Made by a program: the position numbers and the translations under genes. DNA of 13,097 nt from Gammaproteobacteria bacterium (lineage in GTDB: Bacteria; Pseudomonadota; Gammaproteobacteria; Chromatiales; Chromatiaceae): assembly GCA_020630035.1 (NCBI GenBank), contig JAHDCB010000033.1:1-13097 (forward strand). The letters are read 5' to 3'. The notes under the pieces are model-generated. The model ran no database searches. It saw nothing but the letters and a program-made list of their open reading frames with translations, and was not told where the DNA came from. Of this stretch, positions 1 to 6,909 are shown piece by piece (positions within the stretch are counted from its first letter, which is position 1; every line of letters begins with the position of its first letter).

Positions 1-576
1 TATTGTGCCGCTCGTATCAGCCCCCGTTATCCGCTGGTAGAAGCCGCAACTGCACTGGCAACCTGGCTGACAGTCAGCCATTTTGGCCTGAATATCACCG
101 CAGTATATGCCTGCCTGTTCGTCTGGTGCCTGCTGGCACTCAGCCTGATTGACTGGGATACTCAGCTGCTGCCGGATCAGCTCACCCTGCCTCTGCTGTG
201 GCTTGGCCTGATCGTTAATCTGGAGCAAACGTTCACCACGCTTGAATCAGCGGTCATCGGTGCCGTTGCCGGTTATATCAGCCTGTGGCTGGTGTTCCAC
301 CTGTTTCATCTGGTAACCGGTAAATATGGCCTCGGCTACGGCGATTTTAAGTTGTATGCAGCCTTTGGTGCCTGGCTCGGTTGGGCATTATTACCGCAAA
401 TCTTGTTATTTGCCTCACTCAGCGGCGCCGTCTTTGGCACGGCTCTGATTCTGTTGCGCCGCCAGGACCGCCAGGCACCGATGCCATTCGGCCCGCATCT
501 GGCCGCCGCTGGTTGTCTTGCATTATTTTATGGTGCTGAGATCAACCAGTGGTATCTCGGCCTGACACTACCCTGA
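1..576 (+). CDS. pilD: Type IV prepilin peptidase / N-methyltransferase, 3' part (5' end outside window)
   Basis: The reading frame is open from base 1 and gives the last 191 residues of an integral membrane aspartyl protease. These enzymes cleave the short leader of type IV prepilins and type II secretion pseudopilins at the inner membrane, and usually N-methylate the new N-terminus. The visible part starts at the last cysteine of the zinc-binding CxxC pair, followed by the typical ISPRYPLVE stretch. It then has two conserved aspartate sites: LIDWD (first Asp codon 151-153) and GYGDFK (Asp codon 343-345, the GxGD motif). Several hydrophobic membrane spans are evident. The N-terminal membrane segment and most of the zinc loop lie upstream, so this is partial because of the window edge, not broken. 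coaE starts 2 bp after the stop; pilD-coaE is a common gammaproteobacterial pair. Confidence 0.93.
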   Translation, partial: YCAARISPRYPLVEAATALATWLTVSHFGLNITAVYACLFVWCLLALSLIDWDTQLLPDQLTLPLLWLGLIVNLEQTFTTLESAVIGAVAGYISLWLVFHLFHLVTGKYGLGYGDFKLYAAFGAWLGWALLPQILLFASLSGAVFGTALILLRRQDRQAPMPFGPHLAAAGCLALFYGAEINQWYLGLTLP

Positions 577-578
577 TC

Positions 579-1175
579 ATGTACACTGTTGTACTAACCG
601 GTGGAATCGGCAGTGGCAAATCTGCCGCCAGTGACTATTTCGCCACACTCGGCGTCAGTGTGATTGACGCCGATGTGATCAGTCGCACACTGGTGCAACC
701 TGGCAGCCCGGCCCTGACGCAGATTGTCGCAACCTTTGGTGATGATCTGTTACAACCAGACGGCAGCCTGGCACGGACAAAACTACGCTCCCGTATCTTT
801 CAGGATGCCAGCGCGCGTGCGCAACTGGAGGCCATATTACACCCGGCAATCCGCCACGAGATGTTACAACAGCGCGCCAGAGCAACCGGCCCTTATGTTC
901 TGCTGGTGATTCCTCTCTGGCCAACCAGCCAGGCCGGCTATCCGGCAGACCGGGTGTTGCTGATAGATGCACCGGTCTCGGTACAGCAAGCCCGTATTCA
1001 GCAACGCGACCAGATTTCTGCCGACGCTGCCTCACAGATCATTGCCAGCCAGTGCAGCCGGGCGGATTATCTGGCCACTGCCGATGATGTCATCCGGAAT
1101 ACCGGAACACTGACGACGTTACACCAGGCCATAGACCAGTATCACCTTCGCTATCTGCATGCTGGACACCGCTGA
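579..1175 (+). CDS. coaE: Dephospho-CoA kinase
   Basis: A 198-residue cytosolic P-loop kinase for the last step of coenzyme A synthesis, phosphorylating the ribose 3'-OH of dephospho-CoA. The Walker A motif GGIGSGKS is at residues 8-15, DAD at 30-32, the LHPAIR lid region near 87-92, and the QRD...S...II..Q.SR..YL..ADDVI.N.G signature at about 142-176. Length fits the family (about 200). I chose the ATG at 579, which begins MYTVVLTGG in register with the family. An in-frame start at 549 would add ten non-conserved residues inside pilD. No strong Shine-Dalgarno is visible, so translation is probably coupled to pilD, whose stop is 2 bp upstream. One oddity: the usual PLL(F/V)E motif reads IPLWPT (residues 111-116), with Thr where a conserved Glu is expected. 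Function is very likely retained, since everything else matches. Confidence 0.95.
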   Translation: MYTVVLTGGIGSGKSAASDYFATLGVSVIDADVISRTLVQPGSPALTQIVATFGDDLLQPDGSLARTKLRSRIFQDASARAQLEAILHPAIRHEMLQQRARATGPYVLLVIPLWPTSQAGYPADRVLLIDAPVSVQQARIQQRDQISADAASQIIASQCSRADYLATADDVIRNTGTLTTLHQAIDQYHLRYLHAGHR

Positions 1176-1249
1176 AAACGACTGCACTCGCAACGTCTTC
1201 AGAAGTGTCCTGATGCCATATTAACTTCTGCAAAAAACCCAACCCTACT

Positions 1250-2716
1250 ATGCTGATCCAGGAACAATCCCGCTCAGGCCGCCGGGCCTTTGCCCAGACA
1301 CCCGGCACCGTCTATGACCTGAATACCATTCCAGCAACATTCAGGCGCCGCCAGCCGGCCGCACTGCCGGAGGTATCCGAGCTGCAAGTCGTCCGTCATT
1401 ACACCCGGCTATCACGTAAAAACTTTTCTATCGACACTGAGTTTTATCCGCTGGGTTCCTGCACCATGAAATACAACCCCCGGGTCTGCAATAGCTTAGC
1501 GATGCTGCCCGGATTGCTGCACCGCCATCCCTATGCGCCGGACTCGCATAGCCAGGGCTATCTGCATTGCCTGTACGAATTGCAGACCATGCTGAAAACC
1601 GTGACCGGGATGCAGGCGGTCTCGCTCGTTCCAGCCGCTGGTGCTCAAGGTGAGTTCACCGGCGTAGCGATGATCCGGGCCTACCATACCGCCCGTGGCG
1701 ATCATGCCCGCTGCGAAATTATCGTGCCGAATGCTGCCCACGGTACCAATCCGGCAACCGCTGTGATGTGTGGCTATAAAGTCCGTGAAATCCCAACCCT
1801 CGCCGACGGCGATGTTGACCTGGCAGCACTGCAGACAGCACTTGGCCCGCAAACGGCTGGCATCATGCTGACCAACCCATCAACTCTCGGTGTATTTGAG
1901 CAGAAAATTCAGGAGATTGCGCGTCTGGTGCATGCTGCCGGCGGCCTGCTGTATTACGATGGTGCCAATCTGAATGCGATTCTCGGCCAGGCCAGGCCGG
2001 GTGATATGGGCTTTGACGTCATCCATATGAACCTGCACAAAACCTTCTCCACACCACATGGTGGCGGCGGACCAGGTGCCGGACCGGTGGGTGTGAGTAC
2101 CCGCTTGTTACCCTACCTGCCAGTACCGATGGTCACCCAAGGCACCGACGGACACTATACCTGGCAAACCGAAACCGACTGCCCGCACAGCATCGGCAAA
2201 CTGCATGCCTTTGCCGGTAATGCTGGTGTCTTATTACGTGCCTATATCTATGCCCGACTGCTCGGGCGCGCAGGGATGCAACGCGTGGCTGAGTACGCCA
2301 CTCTGAATGCGAACTATCTGGCAACAAAATTACGCGAAGCCGGCTTTGAACTGGCCTATCCGGACCGCCGGGCCACGCACGAATTTATCCTGACGCTGAA
2401 ACACCAGGCAAAGACCCATCAGGTCAGTGCCATGGATTTTGCTAAACGCCTGCTGGATTACGGCGTACATGCACCCACAACCTACTTCCCACTCCTGGTA
2501 CCAGAATGTTTCCTGATTGAGCCGACGGAAACAGAAGACAAAGATACCCTGGATGCATTTATCACCGCTATGATCGCCGTGCAGCAAGAGACTGAAACTG
2601 ATCCGGAGCTGGTCAGAACGGCACCCCATACTCTTCCGGCAAAACGCCTGGACGATGTCCGTGCTGCACGTGAGCTGGACCTGCGCTGGCAACCTTCAGA
2701 GACCACGGATGGCTGA
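1250..2716 (+). CDS. gcvPB: Glycine dehydrogenase (aminomethyl-transferring) subunit 2, P-protein beta half
   Basis: A 488-residue PLP-dependent subunit of the glycine cleavage system. With GcvPA it decarboxylates glycine and passes the aminomethyl group to lipoyl-GcvH. The N-terminus MLIQEQSRSGRRAFAQ matches family starts. The conserved YPLGSCTMKYNP is at residues 66-77, the AAHGTNPA region at 162-169, and the PLP lysine is K264 within HMNLHKTFSTPHGGGGPGAGPVG (codon 2039-2041). It ends with the typical RLDDVRAARELDLRW. This is the split bacterial/archaeal form; the usual proteobacterial P-protein is one chain of about 950 residues. GcvPA, GcvT and GcvH are not nearby, and the gene sits after coaE with a 74-bp leader. 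No glycine riboswitch fits that leader. The complete catalytic motif suggests a working subunit whose partners are encoded elsewhere. Confidence 0.95.
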   Translation: MLIQEQSRSGRRAFAQTPGTVYDLNTIPATFRRRQPAALPEVSELQVVRHYTRLSRKNFSIDTEFYPLGSCTMKYNPRVCNSLAMLPGLLHRHPYAPDSHSQGYLHCLYELQTMLKTVTGMQAVSLVPAAGAQGEFTGVAMIRAYHTARGDHARCEIIVPNAAHGTNPATAVMCGYKVREIPTLADGDVDLAALQTALGPQTAGIMLTNPSTLGVFEQKIQEIARLVHAAGGLLYYDGANLNAILGQARPGDMGFDVIHMNLHKTFSTPHGGGGPGAGPVGVSTRLLPYLPVPMVTQGTDGHYTWQTETDCPHSIGKLHAFAGNAGVLLRAYIYARLLGRAGMQRVAEYATLNANYLATKLREAGFELAYPDRRATHEFILTLKHQAKTHQVSAMDFAKRLLDYGVHAPTTYFPLLVPECFLIEPTETEDKDTLDAFITAMIAVQQETETDPELVRTAPHTLPAKRLDDVRAARELDLRWQPSETTDG

Positions 2717-3704
2717 TCTGCAGAGCCCACATGACAAATGCTTCCAGCAAATCATGCAGCAGCCAGCGAATGCGCAATCCTTCTTCCGGCAATATCTGAC
2801 TCCCGACTGGCAGAACAAGGTTGACCTGAACACACTGGAGCTGCAGTCCGGCAGCCGCATCACCAGTGCCTTTAAAAAACTACACAGCGATATTCTGTAT
2901 CGTGTCAGGTTACGTGCCCCCGAAACCCAGGGCGAAACCGCCTATCTGTACACACTGGTTGAACATCAGAGCACCCCGGATCGTACAATGGCAATCCGCC
3001 TGCTGCAATACAAAGCCAGTATCTTACTGCCGCATGCACACGATACCTATCTGCCACCCATCCACACTATGGTGTTCTATCATGGCCACACGACACCCTA
3101 TCCGTATGATCTGACATTACCTTTCCGTACCCCGGAACACGCCAGACACACACTACAAGGCCCGCCACAACTGATTGATGTACAGCAACAACCTGACACT
3201 ACCCTGCTACAACAGGATCGGGCCGGCCTGCTGAGTTATTTTTTCAAACATGTCAGAGATCAGGATGTCTTACCCGCACTAACCGCTCTACCAACCGAAT
3301 TTTTACGTGGCATCACACAAGATACCAGCGGCCTGTCAATGCTGGAAACACTGATGCAATATTATCAATTGATTGCCCGGGCTGAAGATCCGCTACAAGC
3401 ATTTCAACAGGTCGCAGAAAAACTGGAACCAGAACAGAGGGAGCATATCATGACAATCGGTGAAGCCTTAAAAACACAAGGCAAACAGGAAGGCATACAG
3501 CAAGGCATACAGCAAGGCATACAGCAAGGCATGCAACGAGGTATGCAGCAAGGTATGCGGCAGGGTATGCAACGCGGCCAGCAGGAAAGCCTGCATAAGG
3601 TTGCTTCCAGGCTGCTGCATGAAGGCACTGACCCTCAGCTTATCCAACGAGTAACCGGCCTATCAGCTGATGCTGTGCACAAAATTGCCACACAATCTGC
3701 CTGA
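2709..3704 (+). CDS. Rpn/YhgA-family PD-(D/E)XK nuclease (putative transposase family)
   Basis: A 331-residue protein of the Rpn family (recombination-promoting nucleases, often annotated as putative transposases); studied Escherichia coli members are DNA endonucleases affecting recombination. Family landmarks are visible: HD at residues 8-9 in the first helix, SDILYRV with Asp61, then YLYTLVEHQS with Glu85 and Gln87 (the D...ExQ variant of the PD-(D/E)XK active site), MAIRLLQY, and a PIHTMVFYHG strand. The C-terminal part carries seven four-residue repeats of G-(I/M)-Q-Q type at residues 262-289, probably helical, then a family-like tail. The ATG at 2709 overlaps the gcvPB stop by 8 bp and begins the conserved region; a start at 2655 would add 18 unlikely residues inside gcvPB. 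These genes are often spread horizontally, and this one separates housekeeping genes with no usual link to it. Its cellular role here is unknown. Confidence 0.88.
   Translation: MADLQSPHDKCFQQIMQQPANAQSFFRQYLTPDWQNKVDLNTLELQSGSRITSAFKKLHSDILYRVRLRAPETQGETAYLYTLVEHQSTPDRTMAIRLLQYKASILLPHAHDTYLPPIHTMVFYHGHTTPYPYDLTLPFRTPEHARHTLQGPPQLIDVQQQPDTTLLQQDRAGLLSYFFKHVRDQDVLPALTALPTEFLRGITQDTSGLSMLETLMQYYQLIARAEDPLQAFQQVAEKLEPEQREHIMTIGEALKTQGKQEGIQQGIQQGIQQGMQRGMQQGMRQGMQRGQQESLHKVASRLLHEGTDPQLIQRVTGLSADAVHKIATQSA
3492..3575 (+). repeat. In-frame 12-bp tandem repeat, seven units, in the Rpn gene
   Basis: Seven 12-bp units encode G-(I/M)-(Q/R)-(Q/R). The first three (3492-3527) are identical GGCATACAGCAA; the later four have drifted (GGC/GGT, ATA/ATG, CAA/CAG/CGA/CGC). 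The flanking 12-mers at 3480-3491 (GKQE) and 3576-3587 (GQQE) look like decayed units. The unit is a multiple of three, so copy-number change would lengthen or shorten the protein without a frameshift. Confidence 0.93.
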
Positions 3705-3718
3705 TACGCTGCTATCGT

Positions 3719-3994
3719 ATGGCTTTGCTCAACCTTGGCCTGATCATCACCCTGCTACTGCTGCAATACCCGCTCTGGGTCGGCACCGGCAGCCTGGCGG
3801 ATGTGTATCGTTTGCAACAACAACAGGCAGAACAACAACGTAGCTTGTCGGCACAACACCGGCGTAACCAGTCCCTGCTGGCTGAAATTCGCTATCTGCG
3901 ACAACACAGTGATGCCGTAGAGGCACGTGCCCGCTATGACCTTGGCCTGGTGCGCCCTGGAGAAACCTATTACCAACTGATTCAACATGACTAA
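3719..3994 (+). CDS. ftsB: Cell division protein FtsB
   Basis: A 91-residue bitopic membrane protein of the divisome. FtsB pairs with FtsL and binds FtsQ, and this complex helps activate septal peptidoglycan synthesis by FtsWI. It has a short N-terminus and one membrane span at about residues 3-20. The family hallmark YPLWVGTGSLADV follows (about 17-29), then a Gln-rich coiled coil (about 30-62), and the conserved C-terminal EARARYDLGLVRPGETYYQL. Length fits the family. It overlaps ispD by 8 bp, the common ftsB-ispD arrangement. The usual upstream neighbour eno is replaced here by the rpn gene, whose stop is 14 bp before this start. There is no clear Shine-Dalgarno. Confidence 0.95.
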   Translation: MALLNLGLIITLLLLQYPLWVGTGSLADVYRLQQQQAEQQRSLSAQHRRNQSLLAEIRYLRQHSDAVEARARYDLGLVRPGETYYQLIQHD

Positions 3995-4697
3995 CTGGGC
4001 CATCGTCCCGGCGGCTGGTATCGGCCAGCGGATGCAAAGCGCCATTCCGAAACAATACCTGCCACTGGGCGACCAGCAGGTCATTGATCGGGCATTAGCG
4101 CCACTGGTCGCCCACCCGGCGATCCGGCAGATCTATGTCGCCCTCAGCCCGGATGATCATTGGTGGGCACAAACCCGCTTCGCCCGACACCCTGACATTG
4201 TGCGTGTCACCGGTGGCACAGAACGGCGTGATTCGGTCTTAAATGCACTGCACGCACTCGCAGCTCGGGCAGCTCCGGAAGACTGGGTACTGGTACATGA
4301 CGCTGCTCGGCCCTATCTACACCCGGATGATCTGACACACCTGATCGCACAAGTCACAACCCACCCGACCGCCGCAGGCGGCCTGCTGGGCCAGCGCGCT
4401 GCAGACACCCTCAAACAAGTGACTGAAGACGGTACCATTCAGCGTACCCTGGACCGCAGCCACATCTGGCACGCCTTCACACCGCAAATGTGTCGCTTTG
4501 GCCTGCTGTACCAACATCTACAAACCGCCTGCGCCGCCAACCTGCCAGTCACTGACGAAGCCAGCATACTGGAACAAGCTGGTGCAACCATGCTGCTGGT
4601 ACCGGGCCGATCCGATAACCGTAAAATCACCTATCCCGAAGATCTTACACCCACCACCCACACGGCTGATGCAGCAACGCCAAACCGTGCGGCCTGA
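3987..4697 (+). CDS. ispD: 2-C-methyl-D-erythritol 4-phosphate cytidylyltransferase
   Basis: A 236-residue cytosolic enzyme of the MEP isoprenoid pathway that makes CDP-methylerythritol from CTP and MEP. Active-site residues known from the E. coli enzyme are present: the CTP loop PAAGIGQRM (8-16) with Arg15, Lys22 in PKQYLPLG, Asp105 in VHDAARP, Arg157, Thr165 in FTPQM, TDEAS (189-193) and Lys213 in NRKITYPEDL. The usual PV-DT-K segment reads QRAADTLK (136-143), a mild departure. About 16 low-complexity residues trail the conserved domain. The gene overlaps ftsB by 8 bp, suggesting coupled translation. ispF, which often follows, is absent; an AmpE-family gene comes next. Confidence 0.96.
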   Translation: MTNWAIVPAAGIGQRMQSAIPKQYLPLGDQQVIDRALAPLVAHPAIRQIYVALSPDDHWWAQTRFARHPDIVRVTGGTERRDSVLNALHALAARAAPEDWVLVHDAARPYLHPDDLTHLIAQVTTHPTAAGGLLGQRAADTLKQVTEDGTIQRTLDRSHIWHAFTPQMCRFGLLYQHLQTACAANLPVTDEASILEQAGATMLLVPGRSDNRKITYPEDLTPTTHTADAATPNRAA

Positions 4698-4701
4698 GGA
4701 G
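4696..4701 (+). promoter_or_regulatory. Shine-Dalgarno of ampE
   Basis: GAGGAG lies 9 bp before the ATG at 4711 and overlaps the ispD stop codon (4695-4697). It is the clearest ribosome binding site in this gene run and supports the chosen ampE start. Confidence 0.75.
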
Positions 4702-4710
4702 TTCTGACCT

Positions 4711-5562
4711 ATGCTGACTGCAATCACACTGCTGCTGGCGTTATGCCTGGAATACATCGTCTGGGATGCCAGCCACTGGCGCCAGAGCAACCTGTTTGTC
4801 ACCTGGTATCAACGTGCACTCTCTGCCAAACCACTGGCTCGTGTTGCGCCATACCTGGCAAACCCCAACTGGCTTCTGATCCCATTAGTGCTATTGGTCA
4901 TCATCTGTCAGTTGATCATTATGCCCGGATTGGGCACCCTATTCGTCTGGGCATTCGGGCTGATAGCGTTATTATTCAGCTTCGGGCCACGCAACCTGGC
5001 ACGCGACCTGGAAAGCTACCTGCAGGCGCGGGCCGCCGGGCAGAATCAACGCGCCAGCCAGATTGCCAGCCACTTTGCTCAACCAGACCCACAGCAGCAC
5101 GACCCGGACCAACAGGTCAAACAAGGCCTGCTGATACAAGCAAATCAGGCATTCCTCGGGCCCATCCTCGGCTTCATCCTGTTCGGTGCCATCGGCGCGG
5201 TGCTGTACCGTGTACTAGCGCATCTGGTGTCGGAGTCTGATACCACCACCACCATGTCCCCCAAACTGACCAATGGTCTGCGCCAGCTACATACCTGGAT
5301 AAACTGGTTGCCAGCACGGATAACGGTGCTGGGCTATGCGGTAACTGGTCATTTTGCCGCAGTGATTGATGCATGGCAGACACTAGAACGGGAAAACACC
5401 TGGAACCATACCGCCCTGCTACAAGCCACTGGCCAGGCCGCACTGACCGGACAGGCAGCCACTGGCCGTGAAGATGTCTTCGCCCATGCCGCACTGGTGA
5501 AGCGAACCATCGTCTTGTGGACCGGTACTGTCGCATGCGCTGCGCTACTCAGTGTATTCTGA
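4711..5562 (+). CDS. ampE: AmpE-family (CobD/CbiB-like) inner membrane protein
   Basis: A 283-residue multispanning membrane protein. Likely spans are residues 2-18, 54-72, 74-91, 147-170 and 266-282. The AmpE hallmarks are FSFGPRNLARDLESYLQA (89-106), FGAIGAVLYRVL (158-169) and WLPARITVLGYAVTGHF (199-215). AmpE was named for its place next to ampD in enterobacteria and its proposed part in beta-lactamase signalling. It shares ancestry with CobD/CbiB, the adenosylcobinamide-phosphate synthase of B12 synthesis. ampD is absent here. The next gene is a cobalamin-binding protein, overlapping by 28 bp, so a corrinoid-linked role deserves equal weight. Sequence motifs favour AmpE; the true function is not established. 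Confidence 0.85.
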   Translation: MLTAITLLLALCLEYIVWDASHWRQSNLFVTWYQRALSAKPLARVAPYLANPNWLLIPLVLLVIICQLIIMPGLGTLFVWAFGLIALLFSFGPRNLARDLESYLQARAAGQNQRASQIASHFAQPDPQQHDPDQQVKQGLLIQANQAFLGPILGFILFGAIGAVLYRVLAHLVSESDTTTTMSPKLTNGLRQLHTWINWLPARITVLGYAVTGHFAAVIDAWQTLERENTWNHTALLQATGQAALTGQAATGREDVFAHAALVKRTIVLWTGTVACAALLSVF

Positions 5563-6299
5563 TCGGACTACTCTGGTTCTCCATCGCAACCACCTGGGCA
5601 CAACCCCGGGTCGTCACCTTGTCGCCACATGCCACGGAACTGATACAAGCGATTGGCGGAGAACACCTCCTGGTGGCAGCAGCAACCACCCAGGCATCTG
5701 ATCTGCCGACATCCATTCCCCGCCTCAGTGTCTTTGGCGGCATAGATCGCGAATACCTACTGCAATTGGCACCAGACCTGGTGATCGCCTGGACCTCCGG
5801 CAATCGGCCAGGCGATCTTGCCTGGCTGGCCACTCAGCCTGTGCATGTGTTTCATAGTGAGCCAACCCAATTACGCGACCTCGCTGATCAGATGCGTGCT
5901 CTAGGTACCCTGACCGGACTAACAAAAACCGCCGAACAAGCGGCACAAGATTTTCTCCAGGCACTACACGATAACTGCAAAAGACCAAACCCCGAAAAAG
6001 TCTATTTCAGCCTGTGGGATCAGCCCGCATTAACCATCGGTGGCCAACATTGGCTAAATGACGTCCTGCATCATGCCGGCCTGCGCAATACCTATCAACA
6101 TATCAGACGAGGCGTGTTCGCTGTCGAAGCGGAAGCTGCTGCCAGCCAGCAAGCCATACCCTGGTTATCCAGTCAGGCAGGCAACCTGCCACACCAGACC
6201 AGCTTACCCGATCTGAGCCGACCCGGCCCGGCACTGGTTCAGACTATCCATCAACTCTGTCAACACCCACCTATAGAGATACCGATTGAGCCACCATAG
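5535..6299 (+). CDS. btuF: BtuF-like periplasmic cobalamin-binding protein
   Basis: A 254-residue helical-backbone metal receptor (periplasmic binding protein 2 fold), probably feeding B12 or another corrinoid to a BtuCD-type ABC importer. A signal peptide (about 1-22) ends in TTWA before QPRVVTLSPHATELIQAIGG, the classic BtuF opening. Further family features are GGIDREYLLQLAPDLVIAW (68-86), SEPTQLRDLADQMRALGTLTG (108-128) and WDQPALTIGGQHWLNDVLHHAGLRN (161-185). The usual Cys before Gly in the last motif is Ala here. I prefer the ATG at 5535, which gives a normal signal peptide; a GTG at 5517 would add six residues. The gene overlaps ampE by 28 bp and the methyltransferase by 14 bp. No btuC, btuD or btuB is in the window. 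Binding of another ligand, such as an iron complex, is possible but less likely. Confidence 0.83.
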   Translation: MRCATQCILIGLLWFSIATTWAQPRVVTLSPHATELIQAIGGEHLLVAAATTQASDLPTSIPRLSVFGGIDREYLLQLAPDLVIAWTSGNRPGDLAWLATQPVHVFHSEPTQLRDLADQMRALGTLTGLTKTAEQAAQDFLQALHDNCKRPNPEKVYFSLWDQPALTIGGQHWLNDVLHHAGLRNTYQHIRRGVFAVEAEAAASQQAIPWLSSQAGNLPHQTSLPDLSRPGPALVQTIHQLCQHPPIEIPIEPP

Positions 6300-6909
6300 T
6301 AGGGGTGCACAGCAGTGCGCCCTACCTGACCATCAGCCAATCAACATTGAACAGCTCCGTCAGGATATCGTCTTCACCGAACAACTATGCGGACAGGACT
6401 ATCAGTTTCACACTACTTGGGGACTTTTTTCACCCAAGGCGATTGATACCGGTACCCACTTGTTGTTGCAACACCTGCCGATCGAATCGACAGACCGGGC
6501 ATTAGATCTGGGTTGCGGGTATGGCCCGCTAGGCATGGTGATGGCACGACATGCCGCCCATTGTTGCTTAGTCGATAAAGACTTTGTCGCCGTTGACTAT
6601 GCCAGAGCAAACCTGCAACGTAATCAAATCCTGAATGCCGAAGTCATACTCAGCAATGGCCTGCAACACATCCCGCCACAAACCTTCACACTGGTCGCCA
6701 GCAACCTGCCGGCAAAAAGTAATAAAGAACATTACACCCTCTTTTTCCACGATATCTACCAACATCTGGAGCCCGGTGGCCGGTGTTATGTCGTGGTGGT
6801 TAACGGCCTGCGCCACTTTATCAAACGCACCTTCAGAACATTATTCGGTAATCACACCAAAATTAAACAAGGAACTACCCATACGGTTGCTGCGGCCACA
6901 AAACCATGA
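6286..6909 (+). CDS. Class I SAM-dependent methyltransferase (RsmC/RlmG-like MTS domain)
   Basis: A Rossmann-fold methyltransferase of 207 residues if started at TTG 6286. The S-adenosylmethionine loop LDLGCGYGPLG is at 73-83, with the acidic VDKD after strand 2 (96-99). The region just before the domain (FHTTWGLFSPKAIDTGTHLLL, 41-61) resembles the small rRNA guanine-N2 methyltransferase type. The catalytic NPPY motif IV reads SNLPAKSNKE (139-148), so the target base cannot be named. The C-terminal FIKRTFRTLFGNHTKIKQG resembles nucleic-acid-binding tails in this group. TTG 6286 is the only standard start codon between the upstream in-frame stop (6274) and the domain. It overlaps btuF by 14 bp, so the start is uncertain. 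The stop overlaps lptE as ATGA. Confidence 0.8.
   Translation: MSHHSRGAQQCALPDHQPINIEQLRQDIVFTEQLCGQDYQFHTTWGLFSPKAIDTGTHLLLQHLPIESTDRALDLGCGYGPLGMVMARHAAHCCLVDKDFVAVDYARANLQRNQILNAEVILSNGLQHIPPQTFTLVASNLPAKSNKEHYTLFFHDIYQHLEPGGRCYVVVVNGLRHFIKRTFRTLFGNHTKIKQGTTHTVAAATKP

Noticed and set aside
1176..1249. Possible glycine riboswitch or terminator before gcvPB (7-bp stem CAGAAGT/ACTTCTG, 1200-1206 with 1224-1230)
   Set aside because: The 74-bp gap is too short for a glycine riboswitch aptamer. The stem has a 17-base loop and is followed by A's, not T's, on the coding strand.
3492..3575. CRISPR-like short repeats
   Set aside because: The units are contiguous 12-mers without spacers and lie in frame within a coding region.
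5517..5534. GTG at 5517 as the btuF-like start
   Set aside because: It adds six residues including extra charge and Tyr before the signal peptide; the ATG at 5535 gives a normal Sec signal.
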